DNA from: Bog-473 sp963728845 | GTDB taxonomy: Bacteria > Actinomycetota > Acidimicrobiia > Acidimicrobiales > RAAP-2 | Direction: 5' to 3' | NCBI GenBank assembly: GCA_963728845.1 | Contig: CAVSLS010000055.1 | Coordinates: 124,001-188,000 of the forward strand | DNA length: 64,000 nucleotides | Shown here: in pieces, positions 18,519-27,796 of the stretch | Numbering within the stretch: the stretch's first letter is position 1 | How the letters are laid out: each line of letters starts with the position of its first letter | The notes under the pieces: model-generated | What the model saw: only the letters and a program-made list of their open reading frames with translations | Databases searched by the model: none | Told to the model about the DNA's origin: nothing | Position numbers and translations under genes: made by a program

Positions 18519-19261
18519 TCAGGCCGTCGCGACGACCACCAGCTCCCAGCTGTCGAGCTCCAGTGGGCCGCCGCCCCCGGCCTGGAACCGCACGTCTTTG
18601 AAACCCGCGTTGTTCGAGCCACACGACCCACTCGGGCGGGGTGGGGAGCCGGACGAAGTAGGAGGCGCGCCGGATCTCACCCTCGCGGTGGACCGTGCGC
18701 TCGATCGCCATCCGGCCGCGCACGGGATCGAACGTGGAGAGCTCGACCATGGTGTCGTCACCGCGCTGGACGACCACGGCGTCGGGTGCAGGGGTGAAGT
18801 GCCGGACGCCGCCGTCGTGGTGCATGGTGTCGATGGCCACCTTTCCGCCGGGCCGCAGGACTCGGTGGAACTCCCCGAGGACCCGGTGACAGTCCGCGTC
18901 GTCGTAGTAGCCGAAGGAATTCAGCCAGCACACCACCGCGTCGAAGGGCCCCTCGACGGGCAGGTTGCGCACGTCTCCCACCAGGTAGTCGGCGGCACCG
19001 CGCGGCGGTTGGGCGCTCCGCACGGGCCTGCTCGACGTATGCCGGCGTGATGTCGACGCCCGTCACCAGCATCCCCGCCGCGGCCAGGCGGCGGGCGATC
19101 CGACCATGGCCACACGGCACGTCGAGGATCCGTGACCCGGCCGGGAGGTCGAGGAGTCCCAGGATCTCCGCGGTGTCGGAGTCCGAGTGCTCGTCGTCGA
19201 TCGAGTCCTCGTAGAAGTAGAGGTAGTCGTCACCGAACGTGCTCTCCAAGTCGAACGTCAT
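18519..19261 (-). CDS. Class I SAM-dependent methyltransferase (two frame breaks)
   Basis: The N-terminal part reads ILDVPCGHGRIARRLAA (SAM-binding motif I) with GVDITPAYVEQAR (motif II acidic residue). After a break near 19010 the frame continues YLVGDVRNLPVEGPFDAVVCWLNSFGYYDD and VLRPGGKVAIDT. A second break near 18600 leads to DVRFQAGGGGPLELDSWELVVVATA, the usual closing strands. Joined length is about 247 residues. Substrate unknown. It is divergent from the thioesterase with only 33 bp between starts, so the two probably share a promoter region. Confidence 0.75.
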
Positions 19262-19294
19262 GCGTCATCATCGTCGCCGGTAGGGTCGGGCTGC

Positions 19295-20144
19295 ATGCGG
19301 GATCCCGACGACCTCTCCTTCGAGGGGGCGACGGCGGTGCGGCCCACCGCCGATCCGGGCCTGTTCGAGGCGGACGTGCACGAGCACTGGACGGTGGGCG
19401 ACAAGCCGAACGGCGGCTACCTCCTGGCGCTCCTCGGGCGTGCGGCCCGCCTCAGCGGTCGGACCGGCGGCGGCCCGGACTGGGAGGTCGTCGTCCTCCG
19501 CCATCACCTACCTGCGGCCGCCCGACCCCGGGCCGGCCACCGTCCGCACGACGCTCCTCCGGCAGGGCCGCTCGGCGTCACACGTGCATGCCGTCATGGC
19601 CCAGGACGGCCGCGATCTGGTCGACGCCGTGTTCGTGCTCGGTGAGCTGCCGGCCGAGCCGACGTCGCGCTACGACGGCACCCCGCCGCTGCACGTACCG
19701 CAGGCGGATGCGTGCGTGCGCCTTGGCCCCCGTCTTCCCGGCGGTGTCTACGTGGGGATCATGGATGTCCTCGACCTCAGGCTCAGTCCGGACACGCTGC
19801 CCTTCACCGACTCACCCCCGCCTGATGATGCCCGGGCGGAGTTGCGCGGGTGGACCCGCTTCGCCGACGGCCGGGAGCCCGATCCCCTCTCACTGCTCTT
19901 CTCGGTCGACGCCATTCCGCCTGCCACGCTCATGATCGGGTCGACCGGTTGGGTGCCCACGCTGCAGATGTCGGTGTACGTCCGCGCTCGCCCGGCACCG
20001 GGCTGGCTCGGCATTCGCATGTCGGCCAACCTGGTGAGCGACGGCATGGTCGACGAGACCTGCGTCCTGTGGGACAGCCGGGGCCTGGTGGTGGCGCAGT
20101 CCACCCAGTTGGCGCGGCTCCGCTTCCCCGACGACCCCGGCTAG
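19295..20144 (+). CDS. Acyl-CoA thioesterase, double hot-dog (TesB/TE-II-like; one frame break)
   Basis: Begins MRDPDDLSFEGATAVRP, followed by HEHWTVGDKPNGGYLLALLGRA, the classic first helix region of the thioesterase-like hot-dog domain. A break near 19500 interrupts VSSAITYLRPP. After it come ATVRTTLLRQGRSASHVHAVM and the second hot-dog (PDPLSLLFSVDAIPPATL, LGIRMSANLVSDGMVDETCVLWDSRGLVVAQSTQLA). The last segment is typical of these enzymes. It probably hydrolyses acyl-CoA and fits the lipid-catabolic surroundings. Length about 283 residues when joined. Confidence 0.78.
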
Positions 20145-20210
20145 AGGGCGTCGCCGGCTCTAGCCTGTCGCCGTGCTCTCGAGCGCGGCAGGCGCCGCTC
20201 GCCCATCGCC

Positions 20211-21044
20211 GTGACCGAGTTGGCACGACTCGGCCCGTCCGAGCGGGAGGGCATCGCGCAGCTGTGCGGCCGATCGATGGCGGACCCGCCATCGATCGAC
20301 GAGCTCGACGGCTCCCTGTTCGCGCCAGACCAGCCCGCCGTCATCTTTGGCGAACCTGCAACCGGGGTCGTTGCCGCGGTCGCGTGCGACGACGGTGCCC
20401 ACATCCGGCTCCTGGCGGTCGACCCGTCGCACCGGGGGCGTGGACTCGGGCACAAGCTCGTGCAGGCAGCGGAGGACTGGGCGGAGGCGGCGGGACACCG
20501 GAGCCTCACCACCGGAGCCGACCCTCCCTACTTTCTGTGGCCCGGCGTCCCCAGTGGTGAGACGTCCCTGCTGTGCCTCTTCGAACGCCGGCACTACGGC
20601 CGCACCGAGACCAACTTCAACATGGACGTCGACCTTCTCGCGCTCCCGGACGACCCGGGGGGCCACCTCATGGCCGGGCCCGAGGACGCCGCCGAGCTCG
20701 ACGAGTGGTTGGCGACGCATTGGTCCAACTGGCGGCTCGAGGTCTTGCGCGCCCTGCACAAGGGCAATCTCGTCATCGACCGCGAGGATGGCGGGGCCGG
20801 CCCGGTGACCGCGTTCTGCGCCTTCGAGGTGAACCGTCGCGGTCTGCTCGGCCCCGTGGCGGTGCGCCCGGACCTGATGGGTCGCGGGGCGGGCAAGGGC
20901 GTTCTCCTCGGCGCCCTGCACGAGCTGCGCCGCCGGGGTGCGGGCCGGGTGGCCGTCGTCTGGGTGGGACCGGTCGCGCCGTACGCCAGGGTCGGCGGTC
21001 GGGTGGACGACGTCTTCTTCGTCTACCGCAAGGAGCTCGCGTGA
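20211..21044 (+). CDS. Tandem GNAT N-acetyltransferase
   Basis: 277 residues, GTG start at 20211. It contains two GNAT modules. The first has the acetyl-CoA loop AVDPSHRGRGLGHKLVQ near residue 75, and the second has AVRPDLMGRGAGKGVLLGAL near 225. The second domain may be the structural or peptide-binding half. Targets unknown. Its stop overlaps the start of the GH20-like gene (GTGA at 21041), so the two are translationally coupled, which suggests an amino-sugar or glycan link. Intact. Confidence 0.8.
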   Translation: MTELARLGPSEREGIAQLCGRSMADPPSIDELDGSLFAPDQPAVIFGEPATGVVAAVACDDGAHIRLLAVDPSHRGRGLGHKLVQAAEDWAEAAGHRSLTTGADPPYFLWPGVPSGETSLLCLFERRHYGRTETNFNMDVDLLALPDDPGGHLMAGPEDAAELDEWLATHWSNWRLEVLRALHKGNLVIDREDGGAGPVTAFCAFEVNRRGLLGPVAVRPDLMGRGAGKGVLLGALHELRRRGAGRVAVVWVGPVAPYARVGGRVDDVFFVYRKELA

Positions 21045-22772
21045 ACCTTCTGCCTGTGCCCCGGAACCTCGAGCTGGCCGAGGAATTGGCGCCGAACCGG
21101 CCACCGCGCCGCCGCATCGACGGCTCGCTGCCGGCGCAGGGCTACGAGCTGCACATCGGCCCATCGGGCGTCGAGCTCGTCGGAGGCGACGACGCTGGGC
21201 TCTTCTACGGCGAGGCGACCCTGGGACAGCTGGCTCGGCTGCACGCCGGCGCACTGCCGACTGGCCTCGTACGGGACCATCCCGACCTCCCGGTGCGCGG
21301 CGTCATGCTCGACATCTCCCGCGACAAGGTGCCGACGATGGCCACGCTGGAGGCACTCATCGACCGCCTGGCCTCGCTGAAGGTCAACCAGGTGCAGCTC
21401 TACTCCGAGCACACGTTCGCGTACCGCAACCATCCAGAGGTCCACGCCGCCGCCAGCCCCGTCGGTGCGGCGGAGATCCGGGAGCTCGATGCGTTCTGCC
21501 GCGCGCGGCACGTCGAGCTGGTGCCCAATCAGAATTGCCTGGGCCACATGAACCGGTGGCTCTGCCACGACCGCTACCGGCCACTGGCGATCGCACCGGA
21601 CGGCTTCGTCGATCCGTTCGGCCTCACCCGCCCGCCGATGACGATCGAACCGGCGAATCCAGGCTCGCTCGCGCTTATCCGAGAGCTCCTGGCGGAGCTT
21701 CTCCCGCTCTTCACGAGCCGCATGGTCCACGTCGGGCTCGACGAGGCGTGGGAGCTGCCGGCGGGGCGCATGGACGACTTCTTGTCCTGGGTGGCCACGC
21801 TGCGCGCGCTGCCGGAGCTCGACGAGCGGGAGATGCTGATGTGGGGCGACATGGTCTCGGGACGTCCGGACCTGGTGGCCTCGCTCCCCCGCGGCGTGAC
21901 GGTGTGCGAATGGGGCTACGACGACTGGTATCCGTTCGACGAGCGCTGTGCGGTGCTGGCCGGTGAGGGGGTGCCGTTCTGGGTGGCACCCGGAACCTCG
22001 AGCTGGTCGAGCATCCTGGGCCGCATCACCAACGCCCGGACCACGTGCCGCCGCGCCGCCGCCGCCGCCCTGGCGCACGGAGGGGTGGGATACCTCAACA
22101 CCGACTGGGGCGACATGGGCCACCTGCAGCAGTCCGTGATCAGCGAGCCGGGGCTCGCCTACGGCGCCGCCGTGTCCTGGTGCCTCGCGGCCAACGGGGA
22201 CCTCGACCTAGGAGCGGCGCTCAGCACGCACGTCTTCGGCGACTCCACCGGCGCCCTGGCCGATGCCGTCCTGGCGCTCGGCGACGCCCACCTCCTGGTC
22301 ACGCCGCAGTTCCCCAACATGTCGGCGCTGGTCATGAACCTGTACTACCCGCAGCTCCCCGTCGGCCGCGGCCTCACCGCCGGGCTCACCGCCGAGGAGC
22401 TCGATGCGGTCGACGGGTGCCTGGACGGGGCCCGTGCCGCCGCCCGTCGGGCCCGGCCCGACCGCGGCGACGCCACGCTCCTGATCGACGAGGTTCTCTT
22501 CAGCACCGACCTCGTCGCCCTGTTGACCGACGACGCGCGGGCACGCCTCCGTGGGCGACGGGTCGCTCGGCTCGGTGGCCGTGGACGAACGGGCCCGCCT
22601 GGGCGCGCGCCTCGACGCCCTCGTCGAGCGCTACCGCGTGCTCTGGAACGGCCGCAACAGGCCGGGCGGGCTCAGCGACAGCCTCAACTGGCTGGCCAAC
22701 CTGCGGGCCGCCTACGCATCGGGTCGCCCGGATCCGCGGTGGGGCGGCCTGCCGGCGCCGGCCGGCGGGTAG
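21041..22772 (+). CDS. Glycoside hydrolase family 20-like (beta-N-acetylhexosaminidase-type) protein, frame break near the end
   Basis: About 577 residues from a GTG start at 21041. After a small N-terminal domain (ELHIGPSGVELVGGDDAGLFYGEATL) comes the TIM barrel: PVRGVMLDISRDKVPT, VNQVQLYSEHTFAY, VPNQNCLGHM, and the catalytic DE pair in HVGLDEAWEL. Then VCEWGYDDWYPF and GYLNTDWGDMGH follow. Near 22548 the frame slips; the tail continues SVGDGSLGSVAVDERARLGARL and ends GLPAPAGG. No signal peptide is visible, so it is probably cytoplasmic. It likely removes a terminal amino sugar. Coupled to the GNAT gene. Confidence 0.8.
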
Positions 22773-22838
22773 CAGGCTCCGGGCGCGGGCAACAAGACGG
22801 GCGTGGGCGCCAAGAGGGTCGCGGACAGACGGGCGCGC

Positions 22839-23009
22839 TCACGCCGCCTTGTCACCCTCCCCCTCGTCGGCATCCTCCTCGTCGTCGGCGTCGTGGCAGT
22901 CCCACGAGCAGTAGCCCGCGATCCGAGGAGACGCCGGGTGGAACTGGCAGCGCCGGCACAGCTGGGTCGTCATGGTGGTGCTCGCTTTCGAACTCTTTTT
23001 CTCGGGCAT
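22839..23009 (-). CDS. Small cysteine-rich protein, putative zinc ribbon
   Basis: A 56-residue protein if started at ATG 23009 (MPEKKSSK); an internal ATG at 22973 gives 44 residues. It holds CRRCQFHPASPRIAGYCSWDC, a C-x2-C then C-x3-C arrangement that would bind one zinc. The tail DADDEEDADEGEGDKAA is strongly acidic. No family recognised. It lies downstream of the terminator at 23137 on the same strand, so it should have its own promoter between 23009 and 23137. Confidence 0.5.
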   Translation of the reverse strand: MPEKKSSKASTTMTTQLCRRCQFHPASPRIAGYCSWDCHDADDEEDADEGEGDKAA

Positions 23010-23136
23010 GGTTGGTTTCATTCGGTCGAATCCCGCCTCAGGGTCACATCTCGGACCTGGCGTCACCCGGCGCCCCGGCTGTCCACCAGCCGGGCGCCGG
23101 GACAGGCACCGGTCCGGCGATCCCCCGGACGCAAAA

Positions 23137-23162
23137 GAGCCGCTTCCCTTGGGAAGCGGCTC
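23137..23162 (-). terminator. Rho-independent terminator
   Basis: A perfect 12-bp stem (GAGCCGCTTCCC with GGGAAGCGGCTC) and a 2-nt loop, followed on the minus strand by TTTT. A second smaller hairpin (GGACTT-TG-AAGTCC, 23173-23186) precedes it. It ends the short minus-strand transcript that starts near 23355. Confidence 0.8.
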
Positions 23163-23189
23163 CTCGACGTCTGGACTTTGAAGTCCTTC

Positions 23190-23351
23190 CTACAGCGTCG
23201 AGGCCACCTCCTGGATGCTCAGCTTGGGGATCCCGCAGATCTGTACCTCTGCCATGGCGGCCGGCGACTGACCGAGGGAGCTCCCTCCCTGTCGACGGAG
23301 TGAAAGGCGACCCTTGGTCGTGCTCCGGGGGTTCGTGCTCGGGGTGGTCAT
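23190..23351 (-). CDS. Possible 53-residue small protein with its own promoter and terminator
   Basis: ATG 23351 opens 53 codons ending at TAG 23190. The N-terminal half is Ser/Thr/Arg-rich. The C-terminal half reads AEVQICGIPKLSIQEVASTL, with one Cys. A good -10 box TATACT lies only 9 nt upstream of the ATG, which suggests a leaderless or nearly leaderless message. Two hairpins and a U-run follow the stop. No family recognised; a small regulator or a peptide precursor are both possible. No modification enzyme is coupled to it. Confidence 0.4.
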   Translation of the reverse strand: MTTPSTNPRSTTKGRLSLRRQGGSSLGQSPAAMAEVQICGIPKLSIQEVASTL

Positions 23352-23360
23352 GGTCCCTGC

Positions 23361-23366
23361 AGTATA
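23361..23366 (-). promoter_or_regulatory. -10 promoter box for the 53-residue small ORF
   Basis: TATACT on the minus strand, 9 nt before the ATG at 23351. No convincing -35 box is seen, as is common in actinobacteria. Confidence 0.4.
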
Positions 23367-23551
23367 CGACGGACCACGACCGCCCCTTGACGGATCCGGG
23401 GCAGGTCTTGAGAGTTCATCGGCGCGTCACATAGGGCCATCCGACGCCTCGCGCCGATCCCCCGCGTTCTGCACGTGAGACGGCATGCGAGAGGCAGCAA
23501 GCGTGCGGCTGCACGTGAGCGCGGGGGCCACCGGGCGGATACGTTGCACGC

Positions 23552-24454
23552 ATGGCGCTCGCCCTTGGCATCGTGACGCCGGTGCTGCACATGAACCCTC
23601 GCTTCGACCCTCCGGAGTGGGAGATCACGGCGGGAGTCGACGACGCGGTTTGGGTCGTGCAAGAAGCGGAGAAGTTCGGCTTCGACTGGGTGTCGTGCTC
23701 GGAGCACATCGCGATCCCGGCTGCGGCTTCCTCGGTGCGCGGCGGTCGCTACTTCGACCCCTTCTCGACCCTGGGCTACTTCGCCGCCAAGACCACACGG
23801 GTCGGCCTGCTCACCCACATGGCGGTCCTGCCCTACCACCATCCGCTCGAACTGGTGAAGCGCCTGGGAACCCTGGACGTGCTGAGTGGTGGACGCGTCA
23901 TCGCCGGCGTGGGCGTCGGGTCGCTCCAGCCCGAATTCGAGGTCCTCGGGCATGCATTCGACGGACGGGGTGAGCGATCCGACGACGCCATCAGGGCCAT
24001 CCGTGCCGCGTGGGGCCAGCGAGTGCCCGAGTACCACGGGACGCACTACGACTTCGAGGGGTTCATCGTCGAGCCGTCCGGCCTGCCGCGGGAGATCGAG
24101 ATCTGGGTCGGGGGCCGGACGCGCCGCTCCCTGCGCCGGGCGGTCGAGGTCGGCCACGCCTGGATGCCTTTCGGCCTCAAGCTCGAGGAGCTCACCGACC
24201 TCCTCACGAGCCCCACGGTCCGAGACGAGCTGTCCGCGTACTCCGAGGGGCGCGGGCGACCGCTCAAGGTGATCCTGGCCCCGGAGCCTCCCGTCGACCC
24301 CCTCGGCCAACCGGGTCGGACGACCGATTTCCTGGCCTCCTACGTCGCCATCGGCGCGACAGGCTTCAGCGTGCGCTTCGACCACCACTCACCGGCGCAC
24401 TACTGCGAGCAGATGGCCGCCCTCAGGTCCGTGGTGGACGCCGCGGGACTCTGA
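23552..24454 (+). CDS. LLM class F420-dependent oxidoreductase (TIGR03619-like)
   Basis: Intact, 300 residues, luciferase-like TIM barrel. Landmarks are LGIVTPVLHMNP at the start, AEKFGFDWVSCSEHI, TRVGLLTHMAVLPYHHPLELVKRLGTLDVLSGGRVIAGVGVGS (the signature strand of the F420 LLM branch) and IEIWVGGRTRRSLRRAVEVGHAW. These enzymes use F420H2 or FMN to reduce or oxidise small substrates. The start ATG follows a short leader with no clear Shine-Dalgarno. Convergent with the acyl-CoA ligase at 24467. The natural substrate is unknown. Confidence 0.88.
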   Translation: MALALGIVTPVLHMNPRFDPPEWEITAGVDDAVWVVQEAEKFGFDWVSCSEHIAIPAAASSVRGGRYFDPFSTLGYFAAKTTRVGLLTHMAVLPYHHPLELVKRLGTLDVLSGGRVIAGVGVGSLQPEFEVLGHAFDGRGERSDDAIRAIRAAWGQRVPEYHGTHYDFEGFIVEPSGLPREIEIWVGGRTRRSLRRAVEVGHAWMPFGLKLEELTDLLTSPTVRDELSAYSEGRGRPLKVILAPEPPVDPLGQPGRTTDFLASYVAIGATGFSVRFDHHSPAHYCEQMAALRSVVDAAGL

Positions 24455-24466
24455 GGCGCCGGACCC

Positions 24467-26005
24467 TCAGGCGGGTGCGCCGGCCAGGCGTGCCCGGAGC
24501 TCGGGCTTGACCACCTTGCCCGTCGGATTGCGAGGCAGCTCGTCGACGAAGACGAACTGGCGCGGCACCTTGTAGTCGGCGAGGTGCTCGAGCCCGAAGG
24601 CCCGCAACGCCTCGGCGTCGGCCCGGGCACCCGGTTGGAGAACGATGAACGCCACCACGTCCTCGCCGAGCACGGGATGCGGTGCTCCGACGACGGCAAC
24701 CTCCTTCACTGCGTCGTGCTGCACGAGGACGTGTTCGACGTCGGTGGCGTGCACGTTGTTGCCACCGCGGATGATCACATCCTTGGAGCGGCCGACGATG
24801 TAGAGGTAGCCGTCCGCATCGAGCTTGCCGAGGTCACCGGTGACCAGCCAGCCGTCGCGCCAGATCTCCGCGGTCGCTTCGGGGTCGTTGTAGTACTCGC
24901 GCTGGCGGCCCGGCATCTGAAGCCGCACCTCACCGACGACATCTGGTGGCAGCGCCTGGCCGTGCTCGTCCACGATCTGCACCACGGCGGGCGGCGCGAT
25001 CTGCCCGACCGAGCCCGGACGCTTGACCGCCTCGCCCTTCGGCATGATGCAGTAGGCGGAGCCGGCCTCGGTCATGCCGTAATTGTTGGACACGAGGGCG
25101 TCGGGCATCTTGTCCTGCAGACGCTCGAGCACGTAGGGGGCGAGCGGGGCGCTGCCCACCGAGCACATCTGCACCGACGAGAGGTCGGCCTCGACGAAGC
25201 GGGGGTGGTCGATGAGCAGGTGCGCCATGGCCGGGACGAGGAAGACGGCCACGGGGTGCTCCTCGGCGACGACGCGCAGCCATCGCTCGGCCTCGAAGCG
25301 AGGCTGGTAGATCACCTGCAGGCCCAGCTTCATGGGCGTGTAGACGAGCGCGATGCCGGCGAAGGTGAACAAGGGACTGGCGTGCAGCCAGCCGCCGCCG
25401 CTCCAGTTCGGCTCGACCGCCCCGATCATGGCGCCGTTGGAGTGGCGGACGGCCACCCCCTTGGGCCGGCCGGTGGTGCCCGAGGTGTAGAGGATGTCGG
25501 CCAGGTCGTCGGGCTCACGCGGGGCCTGGAACGGCGAGCGGTCACCGGCGACGGCCTCGGTCCAGCTGAGCACGGGACCCGGGGTCTCGGGCGGCGTCGC
25601 GGTCCCGCCCTCCGTCCCGGCGTCGATCACCGCCACGAGGCGGCCAGCCGACGCCTCGAGGTCCCTGCCGACCAGCTCGCCGTCGGCCACCACCGCGGTC
25701 GCGCCCGAGTGGGCCAGCACGTGCGCAACCTCGGCCGGGGCCAGGCGGGGGTTCATCGGAACGGCCACCCCGCCCGCCCGATGGGCCGCCGAGTACGACA
25801 CGAGCCAGCGCAGGGCGTGCTCGGGATGCAGGTGGATGCCGACGCGGCCGCCCGGCTCGAGTCCGGCCTCGAGGAGGCGGCGCGCCAGGGCGCTGGCGGC
25901 GCCGTCCCACTCGGCGAACGTCATGGACCCGACGTCGACGACCGCGAAGGCCGTCCGGTCGCCGAACTCCCGGGCCATGCGGGCCAGGTGGTCGTCCATC
26001 AGCAT
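24467..26005 (-). CDS. AMP-dependent acyl-CoA synthetase/ligase (FadD-like)
   Basis: Intact, 512 residues, class I adenylate-forming enzyme. The P-loop-like motif ILYTSGTTGRPKGV lies near residue 170 and the A5 motif NNYGMTEAGSAY near 300. The A7/A8 hinge reads VTGDLGKLDADGYLYIVGRSKD, and the catalytic Lys is in PRNPTGKVVKPELR. It activates a fatty or aromatic acid as acyl-AMP, then acyl-CoA. Start ATG 26005 or the next ATG two codons on. Operator site 3 lies 44 bp upstream, between this gene and the divergent DUF35/thiolase pair. Confidence 0.92.
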   Translation of the reverse strand: MLMDDHLARMAREFGDRTAFAVVDVGSMTFAEWDGAASALARRLLEAGLEPGGRVGIHLHPEHALRWLVSYSAAHRAGGVAVPMNPRLAPAEVAHVLAHSGATAVVADGELVGRDLEASAGRLVAVIDAGTEGGTATPPETPGPVLSWTEAVAGDRSPFQAPREPDDLADILYTSGTTGRPKGVAVRHSNGAMIGAVEPNWSGGGWLHASPLFTFAGIALVYTPMKLGLQVIYQPRFEAERWLRVVAEEHPVAVFLVPAMAHLLIDHPRFVEADLSSVQMCSVGSAPLAPYVLERLQDKMPDALVSNNYGMTEAGSAYCIMPKGEAVKRPGSVGQIAPPAVVQIVDEHGQALPPDVVGEVRLQMPGRQREYYNDPEATAEIWRDGWLVTGDLGKLDADGYLYIVGRSKDVIIRGGNNVHATDVEHVLVQHDAVKEVAVVGAPHPVLGEDVVAFIVLQPGARADAEALRAFGLEHLADYKVPRQFVFVDELPRNPTGKVVKPELRARLAGAPA

Positions 26006-26048
26006 GGATGCGGATCCCCCAAAGAGGCTGGTCTGGTCGGTGCAAAGT

Positions 26049-26062
26049 TGACGCCGGTGTCA
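26049..26062. promoter_or_regulatory. Palindromic operator, site 3 (acyl-CoA ligase / DUF35-thiolase divergent promoter)
   Basis: TGACGCCGGTGTCA matches the shared 14-bp core, with one mismatch between arms. It lies 44 bp before the ligase start at 26005 and 112 bp before the DUF35 gene at 26174, so it could control both directions. Confidence 0.6.
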
Positions 26063-26173
26063 GGTTCGTTGCAGCATGGCCGACGCGACTCCCGGGGGTC
26101 AATCCCCGGGGGGCCAAGGAGTTTGCATGCCAGGGGGCGCGGGCCGCCGGGGCACGACCTAGGAAGAGGCGCC

Positions 26174-26581
26174 ATGACCACGGTCCGTTTCGACCTCCCG
26201 ACACCGGAGGGCGACACCATCGAGTTCTGGGAGGCCGCGAGGGAGGAGCGCCTCCTCATCAAGCACTGCCTCGACTGCGGCGCCTTCTCCTATTACCCGC
26301 GTCCCTTTTGTCCGAAGTGCTGGAGCGAGCGGGTGGAGTGGTACCAGGCCAGCGGGGACGCCACGCTCTACACATGGTCGGTGATCTACAACAACGACCA
26401 GCCGCCCTTCCGGGACCGCGTCCCCTACGTGGCCGCCATCGTCGACCTGGCCGAAGGGCCCCGCATGATGACCAACGTGGTCGACTGCCCCTTCGACGAA
26501 CTGGCCGTCGGCATGCCCCTCAAGGTCACGTTCGAACCGATCTCTGACGAATTCACCATCCCCGTCTTCGTGCGGGCCTGA
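26174..26581 (+). CDS. DUF35/OB-fold zinc-ribbon acyl-CoA-binding partner protein
   Basis: Intact, 135 residues. The rubredoxin-like ribbon CLDCGAFSYYPRPFCPKC lies at about residues 32-49, followed by an OB-fold (ATLYTWSVIYNNDQPPF, VPYVAAIVDLAEGPRMMTNV). Such proteins are obligatory partners of thiolases or aldolases acting on bulky acyl-CoAs. It sits 11 bp upstream of a thiolase gene in the same direction. An AGGAAGAGG ribosome site precedes ATG 26174. Confidence 0.88.
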   Translation: MTTVRFDLPTPEGDTIEFWEAAREERLLIKHCLDCGAFSYYPRPFCPKCWSERVEWYQASGDATLYTWSVIYNNDQPPFRDRVPYVAAIVDLAEGPRMMTNVVDCPFDELAVGMPLKVTFEPISDEFTIPVFVRA

Positions 26582-26592
26582 GGAGGCACATC

Positions 26593-27780
26593 ATGAGCGA
26601 TGCCACCGACGCCGTCATCGTCGCGGCAGTCCGAACCCCGATCGGCCGTTCCGGCCGGAGCCTGGCGGGCCTGAGCCTTCAGGACATCGGCATGCAGACG
26701 GTGGCGGGCGCCATCGCGGCGGCCGGGCTCCAGACCGACGACGTCGACGACCTGATCCTCGGCGAGGTCCTCCAGGGGGGCGGGTGCACCGCCCGCTACG
26801 TCGCCAACGCGCTCGGCCTGCCGCCCGACACGCCGGGCGGCACCGTGCAGCGCCAGTGCGCCACGGGGATGATGGCGGTGCAGGAGGCGGCGGCCAACAT
26901 CCGCTCGGGCATGGCCGAGGCGGTCATCGCTGGCGGCGTGGAGTCGATGACCCGGTCGCCGCTCATGTTCGAGCGGTCGGCCTTCCCCTTCGGGGGCGTC
27001 GAGCGGTTCATTCCGCCCAGCCATCCGGACTCTCCCGAGGCACCCAACATGAACATGCTCATCACGGTGGGCGAGAACACGGCCCGGGAATGCGGCATCA
27101 CCCGTGAGGAGTCCGACCACTGGTCGTACCACTCCAACATCCGCGCCGTCGTCGCCACCGACGACGGGCGCTTCGCCGAGGAGATCGTGCCCGTGACGGT
27201 GCCGGCCGGCCGGGGCGAGACGGTGACGGTGAGCGTCGACGAGCACCCACGGCGGGACACCACGTTGGAGAAGCTGGCCGCGCTGCCGTCGTTGACCGGG
27301 CCGAACGGGCAGATCACGGCCGGGAACTCGTCGGGCATCGCGGACGGCGGCGCGGCCCTGGTGGTGGTCGCCCGCGCGTATGCCGAGGAGCATGGGATGG
27401 CGCCGCTGGCGACGGTGCGGTCGTGGAGCTCTTGTGGCATCGAGCCGGCCCGCACGGGCCTGGCACCGACCGTGTGCGTGCCCCGGGCCCTGAACCGGGC
27501 CGGCCTCAGCGAGCCCGACGTGGATCTCGTGGAGATCAACGAGGCCTTCGCGACGATGTCGGTGGCCTGCGCTCGCAAGCTCGGGTTCCCCCACGACATC
27601 GTCAATGTCAACGGCGGGGCGGTCGGCATCGGGCACCCCGTCGGCGCTTCGGGGGCGCGGATCCTCGTGACCCTCATCCACGAGCTGCGCCGCCGCGGCG
27701 GCGGCATCGGCGTGGGAACCTTGTGCGCCGGCGGAGGGATGGGGTCGGCGACCGTGCTGGAGGTGCACCCGCCGGCCTGA
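26593..27780 (+). CDS. Thiolase, acetyl-CoA acetyltransferase/3-ketoacyl-CoA thiolase type
   Basis: Intact, 395 residues. It begins VIVAAVRTPIGRSGRSLAGL. The nucleophilic Cys is in RQCATGMMA near residue 90. The other active-site segments are NEAFATMSV, NVNGGAVGIGHPVGASG with its His, and GTLCAGGGMG with the second Cys. It cleaves 3-ketoacyl-CoA or condenses acetyl-CoA units. The DUF35 partner immediately upstream and the shared operator point to degradative use. An AGGAGG-like site precedes the ATG. Confidence 0.93.
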   Translation: MSDATDAVIVAAVRTPIGRSGRSLAGLSLQDIGMQTVAGAIAAAGLQTDDVDDLILGEVLQGGGCTARYVANALGLPPDTPGGTVQRQCATGMMAVQEAAANIRSGMAEAVIAGGVESMTRSPLMFERSAFPFGGVERFIPPSHPDSPEAPNMNMLITVGENTARECGITREESDHWSYHSNIRAVVATDDGRFAEEIVPVTVPAGRGETVTVSVDEHPRRDTTLEKLAALPSLTGPNGQITAGNSSGIADGGAALVVVARAYAEEHGMAPLATVRSWSSCGIEPARTGLAPTVCVPRALNRAGLSEPDVDLVEINEAFATMSVACARKLGFPHDIVNVNGGAVGIGHPVGASGARILVTLIHELRRRGGGIGVGTLCAGGGMGSATVLEVHPPA

Positions 27781-27796
27781 GATCCGGCGGGCTCAC

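Noticed and set aside
26425..27768. Minus-strand frame opposite the thiolase
   Set aside because: Shadow frame; the plus-strand thiolase is intact with all active-site motifs.
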